Shown piece by piece: positions 19,043 through 27,355 of a stretch of DNA of 33,650 bases (position 1 is the first letter of the stretch; every line of letters begins with the position of its first letter). The stretch spans positions 1-33,650 of the forward strand of contig CAWEHT010000255.1 in assembly GCA_963808455.1 (NCBI GenBank), given 5' to 3'. The notes below the pieces were generated by a model. It was not told the DNA's origin and searched no databases. It saw only the letters and a list, made by a program, of their open reading frames with translations. This stretch comes from CAWEHT01 sp963808455 (GTDB lineage Bacteria; Chloroflexota; Anaerolineae; CG2-30-64-16). A program made the position numbers and the translations under genes.

Positions 19043-19335
19043 GTGCATGAGGGAGTCGTCACGAGATCATTGCCACATCCGCCCTTCTTGGCCAGGCGCG
19101 GGAAGTGCGAGGCTCGTCGCGGCGCCCTGAGTAAGGGGTGAGGCTGTCACTCTTGAATCAGGATACGAGGAAACGAAGCGGCTTTGCGTATAGGGAGGCG
19201 AAGGCCGCGGGCTCAACAACATCCACTCTGCGTTCCCCGTTTTCACATTTGGAGCCGTAGGACTGGGGCTCGCCGGGCTTGACGGCCGCCTTGTTCTGCG
19301 CCATGCCTGCCTCTTCCCTAAAAAGGATGTACCCT

Positions 19336-21075
19336 ATGAAAGTTGGCGTGTCAGCCATCCTGCTTGTTCTGATTTCGTCGCTGCTCATTGCATGCGGTTC
19401 CCCCGCAACGCCCACGCAACAGCAGATTTCGCAAGCCGTGGAGCAGTCCGTGCGTGCCACGGTCGAGGCGCAGGCCGCGGTCACTCCGGCGCCCACGCAA
19501 CAGGGGGCCTCCCGAGCAATACGGCAGTCCGTGCGTGCGACGGTCGAAGCTCAGGCCGCGGTTACACTGGTGCTGGCGCGGCAGCAGATTTCCCAATCTA
19601 TAGAGCAGTCTGTGCGTGCGACGGTCGAGGCTTGGCCCACGGTTACGCCGCCACCAACTGCAGCGGCCACCCAGCAGCAAGTCCCCTCGGCAATGGGCCA
19701 GTTTTCTTCTGTCATAGCCACAGCATGGGTTTCGCCCACCTTGACGCCAACTCTGGCCGGCCAGCAGGTCCCTACGTCAACGGCCCAGTCTATTGTCTCG
19801 CAAGTAGTCACAGCCACCGTTGTGCCGTCGGCCACATCTACGTCGCAAGCCAATGGCCCAGCCGCCGTTGTCCAATCCACTGTCCTGAACGTGAGGGCAG
19901 GTCCGGGGGCCGGCTACCCCATTCTGGAATCGGCGAACCCGGGAGATTCCCTGCCCGTCACGGGGCGCAACCAGGATGGCTCCTGGGTGCAGGTCAACCC
20001 GAATGGAGGTCAGTCGGGCTGGGTCAGCGCAGACTCGGTGCAGCTGAATGTTCCGGTTGAGGGATTGGCCATGATCACAGCGACGCTTGCATCTCCGTCT
20101 GCTGTGGGCGATACGCCGGTTCCGGCAGCCGGAGCCCGTGATCTGGATGTCACTTTCATCAACCCGCATTATAACTGCCAACAGGAGCCGTGGACATACA
20201 CCGGAAACGATGGCCAACCCTACGACATCTGGGGCTATAGAAGCTTCCAGGTGGACATGTACATCAAGAACAACGGCACCCAACCAATCGTGCCGCCCTG
20301 GCAGCCCACCCTGTGGCTTATCGCGAACTCTAACGGTTCTCCTGACAGCATAAGCGACCTCATGTGGCCGGGTACTTATGCACAACCGGTGATCCCGCCT
20401 GGGCAGGTAGCGGGTTGGACGTTTAGCGCGTTCCCTGTGGATGAGAATCAGTGGGTGCGAGCCGTGGAATACGTGTGGAACGGCCAGACCTATCGCCAGG
20501 ATTTTGATCTTGGACCGCTGCTCAACGACGACAACTACCAGTATTGCGGCGTCGCGATGAACCACAATGTCCGCCCGACGCCGACGCCCGGACCGGCGGC
20601 CCTTGCCGCGGCGCCTGTAACAACTTCTGCCATGGCCCCGACACCCGGACCGACGTGGACCCTGCTGGCCGACTCCACGGCAGACTGGCCTGGCCCATTC
20701 ATACCGCGTAGATGGTACTATATGTGGTCAACGGGGCCGAATGATTTCAAGTGGCAGGGTATCGAGAGCCTGGGAAACGACGAATGTTACGACAGCCCAA
20801 AGGCGCCGGCCCATCAGATCTGCCAGTACAGTATCAAGACGGCGCCAGGCGGCGACGTAGCTGTACAGTGGAAGGCTCCCGAAAACGGCACCTACCGCTT
20901 CGAATGGGATTCGCCTTCGCTCCAGTTCTATAGGGGCCAGGCTTTGGTCGCAAGCCAGGGTCCGGGCACCGAACTGGCGTACTCGGCCGTGTTGTCAACG
21001 GGCATGGAACAGTTCTTCTGGGTACCGGGTGCGGACACCAACTATCACATTGAGGTCTATGGGCTCAAGCCATGA
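19336..21075 (+). CDS. repeat-bearing SH3-domain lipoprotein
   Basis: An intact envelope lipoprotein of 579 aa. The start is ATG 19336 with AAAAGG 9 nt upstream; an ATG at 19327 is too close to that site. The signal is VGVSAILLVLISSLLIAC (Cys about residue 18). Residues 27-107 are three 27-residue repeats, with weaker copies after. An SH3b domain follows (about 180-240: LNVRAGPGAGYPILE, then SGWVSADSVQ). Next is a beta-sandwich-like domain (about 265-410) beginning LDVTFINPHYNCQQEPW, which reads like the DUF4352-style or NPCBM-like modules of surface proteins. After a Pro linker the C-terminal domain (about 445-579) is Trp/Tyr-rich. It probably binds wall polymers. No enzyme motif is visible. 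Confidence 0.85.
   Translation: MKVGVSAILLVLISSLLIACGSPATPTQQQISQAVEQSVRATVEAQAAVTPAPTQQGASRAIRQSVRATVEAQAAVTLVLARQQISQSIEQSVRATVEAWPTVTPPPTAAATQQQVPSAMGQFSSVIATAWVSPTLTPTLAGQQVPTSTAQSIVSQVVTATVVPSATSTSQANGPAAVVQSTVLNVRAGPGAGYPILESANPGDSLPVTGRNQDGSWVQVNPNGGQSGWVSADSVQLNVPVEGLAMITATLASPSAVGDTPVPAAGARDLDVTFINPHYNCQQEPWTYTGNDGQPYDIWGYRSFQVDMYIKNNGTQPIVPPWQPTLWLIANSNGSPDSISDLMWPGTYAQPVIPPGQVAGWTFSAFPVDENQWVRAVEYVWNGQTYRQDFDLGPLLNDDNYQYCGVAMNHNVRPTPTPGPAALAAAPVTTSAMAPTPGPTWTLLADSTADWPGPFIPRRWYYMWSTGPNDFKWQGIESLGNDECYDSPKAPAHQICQYSIKTAPGGDVAVQWKAPENGTYRFEWDSPSLQFYRGQALVASQGPGTELAYSAVLSTGMEQFFWVPGADTNYHIEVYGLKP
19414..19656 (+). repeat. three tandem 81-bp repeats (27 aa each)
   Basis: Three consecutive 81-bp units encode QQ-IS-x-IEQSVRATVEAQAAVT-like segments. 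The words cagtccgtgcgtgc and acggtcgag recur in register. More degenerate copies (TQQQVPSAMGQ, GQQVPTSTAQS) follow. The pattern AxxxSVRATVEA suggests a short amphipathic helix followed by a Thr/Pro kink, that is, a stalk. Copy number may vary between strains. Confidence 0.75.
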
Positions 21076-21223
21076 GATGTGGCTTTCGGCGCAACCGTGT
21101 CCCACGAGGGGAGCGCGGCCGTCGCGGGTTCGGGCATGGCAAGAAGGGGATAGGCATGGGGATCGAGCGCCTGTCCTTCTTCATGACGCTTGTGCTCGAG
21201 TAGCTCGGGTAGCCTGTGGCCGG

Positions 21224-21244
21224 CCGGTCGAACACCGGTCGAAC
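21224..21244 (+). promoter_or_regulatory. direct-repeat site upstream of the PHP operon promoter
   Basis: CCGGTCGAAC occurs twice with an 11-bp period, one helical turn, ending 6 bp before the -35 box. This geometry is typical of an activator bound on one face of the DNA. Confidence 0.45.
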
Positions 21245-21250
21245 GCCCTA

Positions 21251-21279
21251 TTGACAAAGTTCAACGTTGATGATATGTT
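21251..21279 (+). promoter_or_regulatory. sigma-70 promoter of the PHP-aldolase-dehydrogenase operon
   Basis: A perfect -35 TTGACA (21251-21256), a 17-nt spacer and a -10 TATGTT (21274-21279, 4 of 6). Transcription would begin near 21286, so the in-frame ATG at 21267 cannot be the start used from this promoter. Confidence 0.65.
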
Positions 21280-21282
21280 GTC

Positions 21283-21303
21283 TTTTGTCGCTAATCAACA
21301 AAA
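21283..21303 (+). promoter_or_regulatory. 21-bp palindromic operator
   Basis: TTTTGTCG and TCAACAAAA flank a centre at 21293; 8 of 10 base pairs are symmetric. It covers the predicted transcription start, the classical place for a repressor of the LacI, GntR or DeoR type in sugar operons. No regulator gene is adjacent. Confidence 0.55.
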
Positions 21304-21329
21304 TCCATCAATTCCCAGGAGCCACGCCC

Positions 21330-22672
21330 ATCGACACAGAGGTGGCCGGGCTCGAACGAGCCCTGAATAGCTTCGATTGTGCGGCCCGCACGGAGGCCCT
21401 GGCGCGGCTCGTGGACCTGGCGGACCGGGGCAGCATCGCATGCGATCCGCCGGGCGACGTGGCCAACATGCACTGCCACACCTTCTTCTCGTACAACGCG
21501 TATGGCTACTCGCCGGCCGCGCTGGCGTGGCTGGCCCGCCGGCGCGGCTGGGCCGCGGCCGGCATCGTCAACTTCGACGTGCTGGACGGCGTGGACGAGT
21601 TCCTGGCCGCCTGCGACCTGGCAGGCGTGCGAGGCAACGCGGGCGATCGAGACCGCGTCTTCGTCCCGGAATATGCCTCGCGGGTGATCAACTCCCTGGG
21701 CGAGCCGGGCATTGCCTATCACATGGGCATCGGCTTCCCCTCGGGAGGGGTCCCCGGCGAGGCCGCCCCCATCGCCGCGGCGCTGCGCGAGCCGCGGCCC
21801 GCCGCAATCGCGAGATGGTCGGGCGCATCAACACCCACCTGCGCCCTGTCGCCATCGACTACGACCGCGACGTGCTGCCGCTCACCCCGGCGGGCAACGC
21901 CACCGAGCGCCACATCCTGCTGGCGTACCTCCGGGCCGCCGAGAAGGCGCTGGGCCGGGGCTCCGTCGCCTTCTGGGCCGAGAAGCTCGGCGTGCCTGCA
22001 GCCCAGATCGCCGCGGCGTGCGGGGACTACGCCGGCTTCTCCAACCTGGTGCGCGCCAGGTTGATGAAACAGGGCGGCGCCGGCTACGTGCCGCCCGGCC
22101 CCGAGTCTTACCCGACGCTCGCCGAATTCCACCGCCTGATCCTCGCCTGTGGCGCCCTGCCGTGCGGGGCATGGCTGGATGGGACGACGGAGGGCGAGCG
22201 CAGCATCCACGAGCTGTTGGGCCTGCTGGTGGGGCAGGGGGTCAGGGCGCTCAACCTGATCCCCGATCGCAACTGGAACGTCGCCGATCCTGAGGCGCGG
22301 GCCATCAAGCTGGGCAAGCTGCACGAGATCGTCCGGCTCGCCGGCCGGCTTGCCCTGCCGCTCAACGTCGGCACGGAGATGAACAGCCCGGGCAACCGGC
22401 TGGTCGACGATTTCGACGCGCCCGAGATGGCGCCTTTCCGGGTGCCGTTCCTGGACGGCGCCTATTTCATCTGCGGGCACACCGCGATGCAGCGGGGCCG
22501 GCTGCAAGGGGCAGGCAGCGCATGGGCCCTGGCGCACTTCCCGGAGCGGCGTGCAGCGTGCGATTTCTACACGGCCCTCGGGCGCCGGCTCCCGCCGGGC
22601 GCGGCCGGCCGCGACAGGCTGCGCGCGCTCGATGCCCGGTCGTGGCCGGCCGAACTCCTGGCATGCCTCTGA
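21330..22672 (+). CDS. PHP-domain metal-dependent hydrolase, frameshifted
   Basis: A predicted PHP-fold phosphoesterase-like protein of about 447 aa, first gene of a four-gene operon. The PHP motif MHCHTFFSYNAYGYS (His-x-His) lies near residue 47, with later ligand candidates PEYASRV, YHMGIGF, GTEMNSPGN and CGHT. The usual TDHD motif is replaced by VNFDVLDG. The frame opens at ATG 21267, but that ATG lies inside the promoter. AGGAG (21317-21321) sits 8 nt before ATC 21330, so either ATC is used or is a misread ATG, or GTG 21342 is used. A base is missing near 21800. The segment GNAGDRDRVF looks like a compensated pair of indels; one-frame-over it reads IET, which would restore a Glu. Substrate unknown. 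Confidence 0.75.
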
Positions 22673-22704
22673 GGGGTACCAAGCCGGCGATGGAGAATGC
22701 ACTC

Positions 22705-23508
22705 ATGATGTCCGTGTTGGAACAGTTGGTTGCTATGTCGAACCACCTCGGCGACCCAGCCATGGATTGCGCCATCCTGGGCGAGGGCAATACCTCGGCG
22801 CGCGCCGACGCATCATCGTTCTGGGTAAAGTCCAGCGGCACCGAGCTGCGCACTATCGACCGACGCAGCTTCGTGCGCATGTCATTCGAAAGCGTGCTGG
22901 CCATGCTGGCGCGGCCGGCCCTCTCGGATCAGCAGGTCAAGCAGGGGCTGGACGAGGCAAAGCTCGACCCCTCCTCGGGATCGAGGCCGGCCCCCGCCGA
23001 CGGGCTCAGCCCATCCATCGAGACCATGCTGCACGCGATCTGCCTGAGCCTGGACGGGGTGAACTTCGTCGGGCACATCCATCCTACCGCCGTCAACGCG
23101 CTGACCTGCTCGTTGGACTTCGAGGCAGCCGTGAGCGGCCGGCTCTTCCCCGACGAGATCATCGTGCTGGGGCTCGCGCCGGTGGTGATCCCCTACACCG
23201 ATCCCGGCCTCCCACTGGCGAAGGCCGTGCGCAGCCTCATCCACGAGCATGTGGACCGCTACCGCGAGGTCCCCAAAGTTGTCCTGATGCAAAATCACGG
23301 CCTGATCGCCCTGGGGACCACGCCGCGCGAGGTAGAGAATATCACGACCATGGCAGTGAAGTGGGCGCGCATCCTTGCCGGCACCTACGCGTTCGGCGGG
23401 CCGCACTTCCTCACGCCGGCCCATGTCGACCGCATCCACACCCGCCCCGACGAAGAGGTCCGCCGCCAGCGCATCGGCATGCGGCACGATGGAGGCCAGG
23501 ATGGCTGA
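22705..23508 (+). CDS. class II aldolase/adducin-family protein
   Basis: A zinc-dependent class II aldolase-fold protein of 267 aa, of the fuculose/rhamnulose-phosphate aldolase superfamily. I chose ATG 22705 because GGAG lies 9 nt upstream; ATG 22690 is also in frame. Features seen: LGEGNTSARAD near the N-terminus (phosphate-binding Gly-Asn), SSGTELR, the Glu of SIETMLHAI as likely catalytic acid, the zinc pair in VGHIHPTAV, and the third His in LMQNHGLIALG. It follows the PHP gene by 32 nt and overlaps the next gene by 8 nt, so it is co-translated. It would cleave or form a carbon-carbon bond in a sugar phosphate; the exact substrate is not evident. Confidence 0.85.
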   Translation: MMSVLEQLVAMSNHLGDPAMDCAILGEGNTSARADASSFWVKSSGTELRTIDRRSFVRMSFESVLAMLARPALSDQQVKQGLDEAKLDPSSGSRPAPADGLSPSIETMLHAICLSLDGVNFVGHIHPTAVNALTCSLDFEAAVSGRLFPDEIIVLGLAPVVIPYTDPGLPLAKAVRSLIHEHVDRYREVPKVVLMQNHGLIALGTTPREVENITTMAVKWARILAGTYAFGGPHFLTPAHVDRIHTRPDEEVRRQRIGMRHDGGQDG

Positions 23509-25214
23509 CAAGCTGGAGGCCTATCGCCGGGGCGCGGGGCCGCTAGGCACCGTGAACCGATTGTGGCCGCTCTATGGGGCGGGCCTGGAAAACCTCGGGG
23601 TTGGCGGGCGGCCGATCGAGTCCTCGCTGCCGGCCTGCGGACCCGATCAGCTGCTGGTGCGCCACGACGCCTGTGGCCTGTGCTTCTCCGACATCAAGGT
23701 GATCCAGCAGGGCCAGCGGCATCCTCGCATCTTTCGGGACATCGGGAAGGAACCTGTGGTGCTGGGTCACGAGGTGTCGCTGACGGTGGTGGGCGCCGGC
23801 GAAGACCTGCGCGGGCAATACAGGATCGGCGATCGCTTCATCGTCCAGGCGGATATCTACGTAAAGGGCGTGAACTACGCCTACGGCTACATGCTGCAGG
23901 GCGGGCTATCCCAGTACGGCGTGATCGACCAGCGCGTCCTGAACGGGGACGGCGGCAACTACCTGATCCCGGTGCAGCCGGCGACCGGCTACGCCGAGAG
24001 CGCGCTGACGGAGCCCTGGGCGTGCGTGACGGCGGCCTATGGCCTCCAGTACCGCACGGGGCTCAAGCCGGGCGGCACGGCCTGGATGATCGGCTCGGCT
24101 GCCGCCCAGGCCAACCCCTACACGATCGGCGCCGGCTTCGACGCGGCGTCGCACCCTGCCCGGCTGCTGCTCACCGCCGTGCCTCCTGACTTCGAGCGCT
24201 GGCTGAGGCAGCGCGCCGCCGCCCACGGCGTGGAGGTCTCGGCGGTCGAGGAGATCGACGCCGTGCCGGGGCCGGTGGATGACCTGGTCTTGTTGGCGCC
24301 CGAGCCGGAGACGATCGAGGGCGCCAGCCCGCACCTGGCCAACGGCGGCGTCTGCGCCATCATTGCCGGCGCGCCTTTGCCGCGCAAGGTCAGCGTCAAC
24401 GTGGGGCGCGTGCACTACAATGACTGGGTCTATGCCGGCTCGAGCGGCCCGGATATCGCACGCGCCTACAGCGACGTCCCGGTCCGGGCATCGCTCAAGC
24501 CGGGCGGCCGCGCCTGGTTCGTGGGCGCCGGCGGGCCGATGGGGCACATGCACGTCCAGCGGGCCATCCAACTCGCCGGGCCTCCCGCGACCATCGTCTG
24601 CAGCGACGTGAGCGATCGGCGCCTGGACGACCTGTGCCAGGCGTTCGGGGCCGAGGCGTCGGGGCGCGGCATCGAATTCGTGTGCCTGAACCCGACGGCC
24701 CGCGAAGCCTACGAGGCCGGCATGGCCCGCTTCGAGGATGAGGGCTTCGACGACATCGTGGTGCTCGCGCCCATCGCGGCCGTCATCGCGGACGCGGCGA
24801 CCTGGCTGGGCCGGTGTGGCGTGCTGAACATCTTTGCCGGGGTCGGCCGCGGCACGATGGCCCCCCTCGACCTCACCGACGCCTACGTGAAGCAAGCGCG
24901 GGTCATCGGCCACTCGGCTTCGACCATCGACGATCTGCGCTTCATGCTGGCGCAAGCCGAATCCGGCGCGCTCGACGCCCAATCGCTCGGTTGCCGCGGT
25001 CGGCTCGCTCGACGCCGCGCGCGACGGTCTGCAGGCGCTCATGGACGCCAGCTTTCCCGGCAAGGTGGTCATCTTCCCAGGGATCAAGCCGATGGCCCTC
25101 ACCGCGCTGGCCGACCTGAGGGGCCCGCTGCCAGGCGTCTATGCCAGGCTGAAGGACGGCCGGGAGTGGACCGTGGAAGCCGAGGACGAATTCTTGCGCC
25201 TCATGCTGCCCTGA
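23501..25214 (+). CDS. zinc-dependent MDR dehydrogenase (sorbose-1-P reductase-like) with duplicated Rossmann region, frameshifted
   Basis: A medium-chain dehydrogenase of about 570 aa, long for the family (about 350-420). The start is ATG 23501, GGAGG 5 nt upstream, overlapping the aldolase stop. The catalytic domain has CGLCFSDIK and LGHEVSLTVVG for zinc. Two Rossmann-like regions follow, each introduced by LKPGG: the first (AWMIGSAAAQANPY) has lost the Gly motif, the second (AWFVGAGGPMGHMHVQ) keeps it, with an Asp after the second strand (CSDVSD) indicating NAD preference. An extra base near 24985 shifts the frame; the restored end reads SLDAARDGLQALM to EFLRLMLP. It probably oxidises or reduces a sugar alcohol or its phosphate. 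Confidence 0.82.
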
Positions 25215-25238
25215 AGCATCGGCCGGAGGCTCGAACGG

Positions 25239-25895
25239 ATGCCAAGAATACTCGAAGATCGCATCGCGCTGGTCACGGGCGGCGCCCAGGGGCTGGGGCA
25301 GGCCATCTGCCAAAGGCTGGCGCAGGAGGGCTGCGACGTGGTCGTCGCCGATATCAATGAGGCCAGCGTGGGGGCCACCGCGGAGCAGATTTCCGTGGCC
25401 ACGGGCTGCCAGGCCATCGCGGTGCGGGCCGACGTCACCGACGAGGCTCAGGTCGGCGCCCTCGTGGATCGCGCGCTGGCGGCTTTCGGCCGGCTGGATA
25501 TCGCCGTTTCCAACGCCGGCATCCTGATCGCCGAGGATGTGGTCAATTTCCCCGCCGAGAAATGGCGGGCCGTCATCGACGTCAACCTGTTCGGCTACTT
25601 CCTGGTGGCAAAACACGCGGCGCGGGCCATGCAGGCGCAGCGCAGAGGCGTGATCATCCAGATCAACTCCAAGTCCGGGAAGAAGGGCAGCTACAAGAAC
25701 TCGGCCTACGCGGCCAGCAAGTTTGGGGGCATCGGCCTCACGCAGAGCCTGGCCCTCGAGCTTGCCGAGTTCGGCGTGCGTGTCAACGCCGTTTGCCCGG
25801 GGAACTTGCTCGATTCGCCTTTGTGGACGACCTCGTTGTTCAAACAATATGCTCGCAACCAGGGGATCACCGAAGAGGAGGTGCGCCAGAAGTCC
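25239..25895 (+). CDS. SDR dehydrogenase (sorbitol-6-phosphate 2-dehydrogenase-like), C-terminus lost at chimeric join
   Basis: A short-chain dehydrogenase whose first about 218 residues are normal. The start is ATG 25239 with GGAGG 9 nt upstream, 24 nt after the MDR gene. It shows the cofactor motif TGGAQGLG, an Asp after strand 2 (VVADINE, NAD preference), NAGIL, the catalytic Ser in INSKSGKKG and YAASK (Tyr-x-x-x-Lys), then CPGNLLDSPLW and QGITEEEVRQK, which closely resembles sorbitol-6-phosphate 2-dehydrogenases. The family then needs about 45 more residues; instead the frame runs into an Rrf2 C-terminus. It completes the set with aldolase and MDR for a sugar-alcohol pathway. Confidence 0.82.
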
Positions 25896-25902
25896 GCCCA
25901 AA
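25893..25902. other. chimeric join 1 (Chloroflexota / Verrucomicrobiota-like)
   Basis: Left of about 25,893 the protein matches an SDR; right of about 25,902 it matches an Rrf2 regulator in the same frame. Base composition falls and the gene style changes at once. No repeat, integrase or transposase lies at the join, so an artefact is the simplest explanation. Confidence 0.75.
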
Positions 25903-26156
25903 TCGTCAAAAGCCAGCGCGGCAAGGAGGGCGGCTATAGGCTGGCCCGTCCGCCGGCCAAAATCACCTTCGGCGATGTCTTGCGCTGCATCCACGGCGAA
26001 ATCTTCGACTCGCCCGCCTTCGGCAATCCGCCCCCCCCGCCGGAGTTGCGCCAGGCCTGGCAGCAACTGCGCCGCGCTGTCAATCAAACCGCCGATTCCA
26101 TCACTTTTCAGCAAATGATCGAGGCCAGTCTCGACGGGGGAAAATGTCATATATGA
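25896..26156 (+). CDS. Rrf2-family transcriptional regulator, C-terminal part
   Basis: The C-terminal 85-90 residues of an Rrf2-type winged-helix regulator; the N-terminal recognition helices are missing because of the join. The wing is clear: IVKSQRGKEGGYRLARPP, followed by ITFGDVLRCIHGEIF, the standard start of the dimerisation helix. The Cys cluster that holds an iron-sulfur cluster in IscR-type members is not visible in this part. It ends at TGA 26156, four bases before the thioesterase start. Confidence 0.7.
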   Translation, partial: AQIVKSQRGKEGGYRLARPPAKITFGDVLRCIHGEIFDSPAFGNPPPPPELRQAWQQLRRAVNQTADSITFQQMIEASLDGGKCHI

Positions 26157-26160
26157 GGAT

Positions 26161-26584
26161 TTGACGTTTTTTCAGCATCAGCACCGCGTCATCTACGGAG
26201 AATGCACCGTGGGCAACCATGTCTATTACTCCCGCTACCTGGAAATGCTGGAAGGGGCCCGCGGTGAGTTTTTCCGGCATCTGGGCTGTCCCTTTCTCGG
26301 CCTGCAGGAGGCGGGGACGGCTTTTCCGGTCATCGGGTTGCAAATGTGCCTTCAAAGGAGCGGCGCGTTACGATGACTTGCTCGCCATTGAGCTTTGCGT
26401 CAACGAAATGGGCGGCATCCGCTTAAGCTTCGGCTTCCGCATTCTCAATGCGCGCGGCGCTCTGCTGGCCGAAGGGGAAACGCGGCACGTCTGCGCCGGC
26501 CTTGATGAAAAGCCCGGGCGCCTGCCGAAGGAATTGCTCGAAAAACTCCAGCCATTTTTGCGTTCGCCCAACGATGTCCGATAG
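26161..26584 (+). CDS. 4HBT-type acyl-CoA thioesterase, frameshifted
   Basis: A hot-dog-fold thioesterase of about 140 aa. The likely start is TTG 26161, just after the Rrf2 stop. The segment HQHRVIYGECTVGNHVYYSR with YLEMLEGARGEFF is the standard N-terminus of YbgC/4-hydroxybenzoyl-CoA thioesterases, except that the usual Asp of the D-x-x-G-H-V motif reads Glu-Cys-Thr-Val-Gly-Asn-His-Val. An extra base near 26350 shifts the frame; the rest (ARYDDLLAIELCVNEMGG, FGFRILNARGALLAEGETRHVC) is normal. It would hydrolyse acyl-CoA thioesters in the cytoplasm. Confidence 0.8.
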
Positions 26585-26796
26585 ACTCATCTCCATTCCA
26601 TGTTGAATGATGGGTGCGCCGGCTCATTCTGCGGCCGGTTTGGTTTATCCTGAAACGGCCCAAATCCCCCCCGCGGCCGTTGTGGGCATTTGGGAAAACC
26701 CTTATCGGCTTTCCTGCAAAATGCTTTAGCCGGGGATGCGACTAATTTCTCGCGGCAGCGCCATTTATGGCTTATCTTATGCTAGTATTCCTATTT

Positions 26797-27355
26797 ATGC
26801 GATCTGCCGTATTTATAGAGAGAGACGGAATATTGATTTTGGACCGGGTGGAAGGAGTCCAGCCGATGCCGCCACTGTTTCTGGAGCAGATGGAGCCGAA
26901 GACCGAGGCGCTGGAACCGTTGCGCCAGCTCAAAGCGGCGGGTTTCCTGCTCATTGCCACGACCAACCAGCCCGGCTTGTCGCATGGCTCGTTGTCCCGC
27001 CGCGAATTGGACCGGATGCATTCCGTATTGCGCCAGATGTTTTGCCTGGACGATATATTTATATGTCCGCATGACGCCAACGATTGCTGTCCGTGCCGCA
27101 AGCCCAAACCGGGGTTGCTCATCGGAAGCGGCTTTTAAATGGCATGTGAACATGGAGCGCTCATTTGTCCTCAGCAATAAATGGCAGGACGCCGAGGCCG
27201 CGCATAATGCGGGTTGCACCTCGCTGCTCATTTCCTCGCCGTGGATTGGGAAGGGACATCGCGACATCGTTCTGGCCAAATTGGCGGATGTGCCCGGGAA
27301 AATTGCCCGGCTTCAGCCCGCGTCGCGCAGGGCGGGCGATTTGGCCGGCCGCTGA
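26797..27355 (+). CDS. HAD-superfamily phosphatase (GmhB/HisB-N-like), frameshifted
   Basis: A HAD-type phosphatase of about 185 aa related to D-glycero-D-manno-heptose 1,7-bisphosphate phosphatase and the HisB N-domain. I start at ATG 26797 (MRSAVFIERDGIL). The first motif reads FIERDG where the family has FLDRDG, so the nucleophilic Asp position is Glu. The second motif is IATTNQPG. The zinc-binding loop CPHDANDCCPCRKPKPG is intact. An extra base near 27125 shifts the frame; the last part (SNKWQDAEAAHNAGC) carries the acidic motif. The D-to-E change at the nucleophile could mean loss of activity or a different chemistry. Confidence 0.75.

Noticed and set aside
19158..19311. Minus-strand small ORF starting MAQNKAAVKPGEPQ
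   Set aside because: It reads protein-like, but it lies antisense in the leader of a strongly promoted lipoprotein gene and has no recognised motif; not supported enough to annotate.
23906..25102. A 398-residue minus-strand open frame over the MDR gene
   Set aside because: Antisense shadow of a gene with clear zinc and Rossmann motifs; the composition (His/Arg/Ala) is typical of GC-rich antisense frames.
25239..26156. A natural SDR-Rrf2 fusion sensor
   Set aside because: Both partners lack essential parts, and the flanking DNA changes character at the same point; a chimera is simpler.
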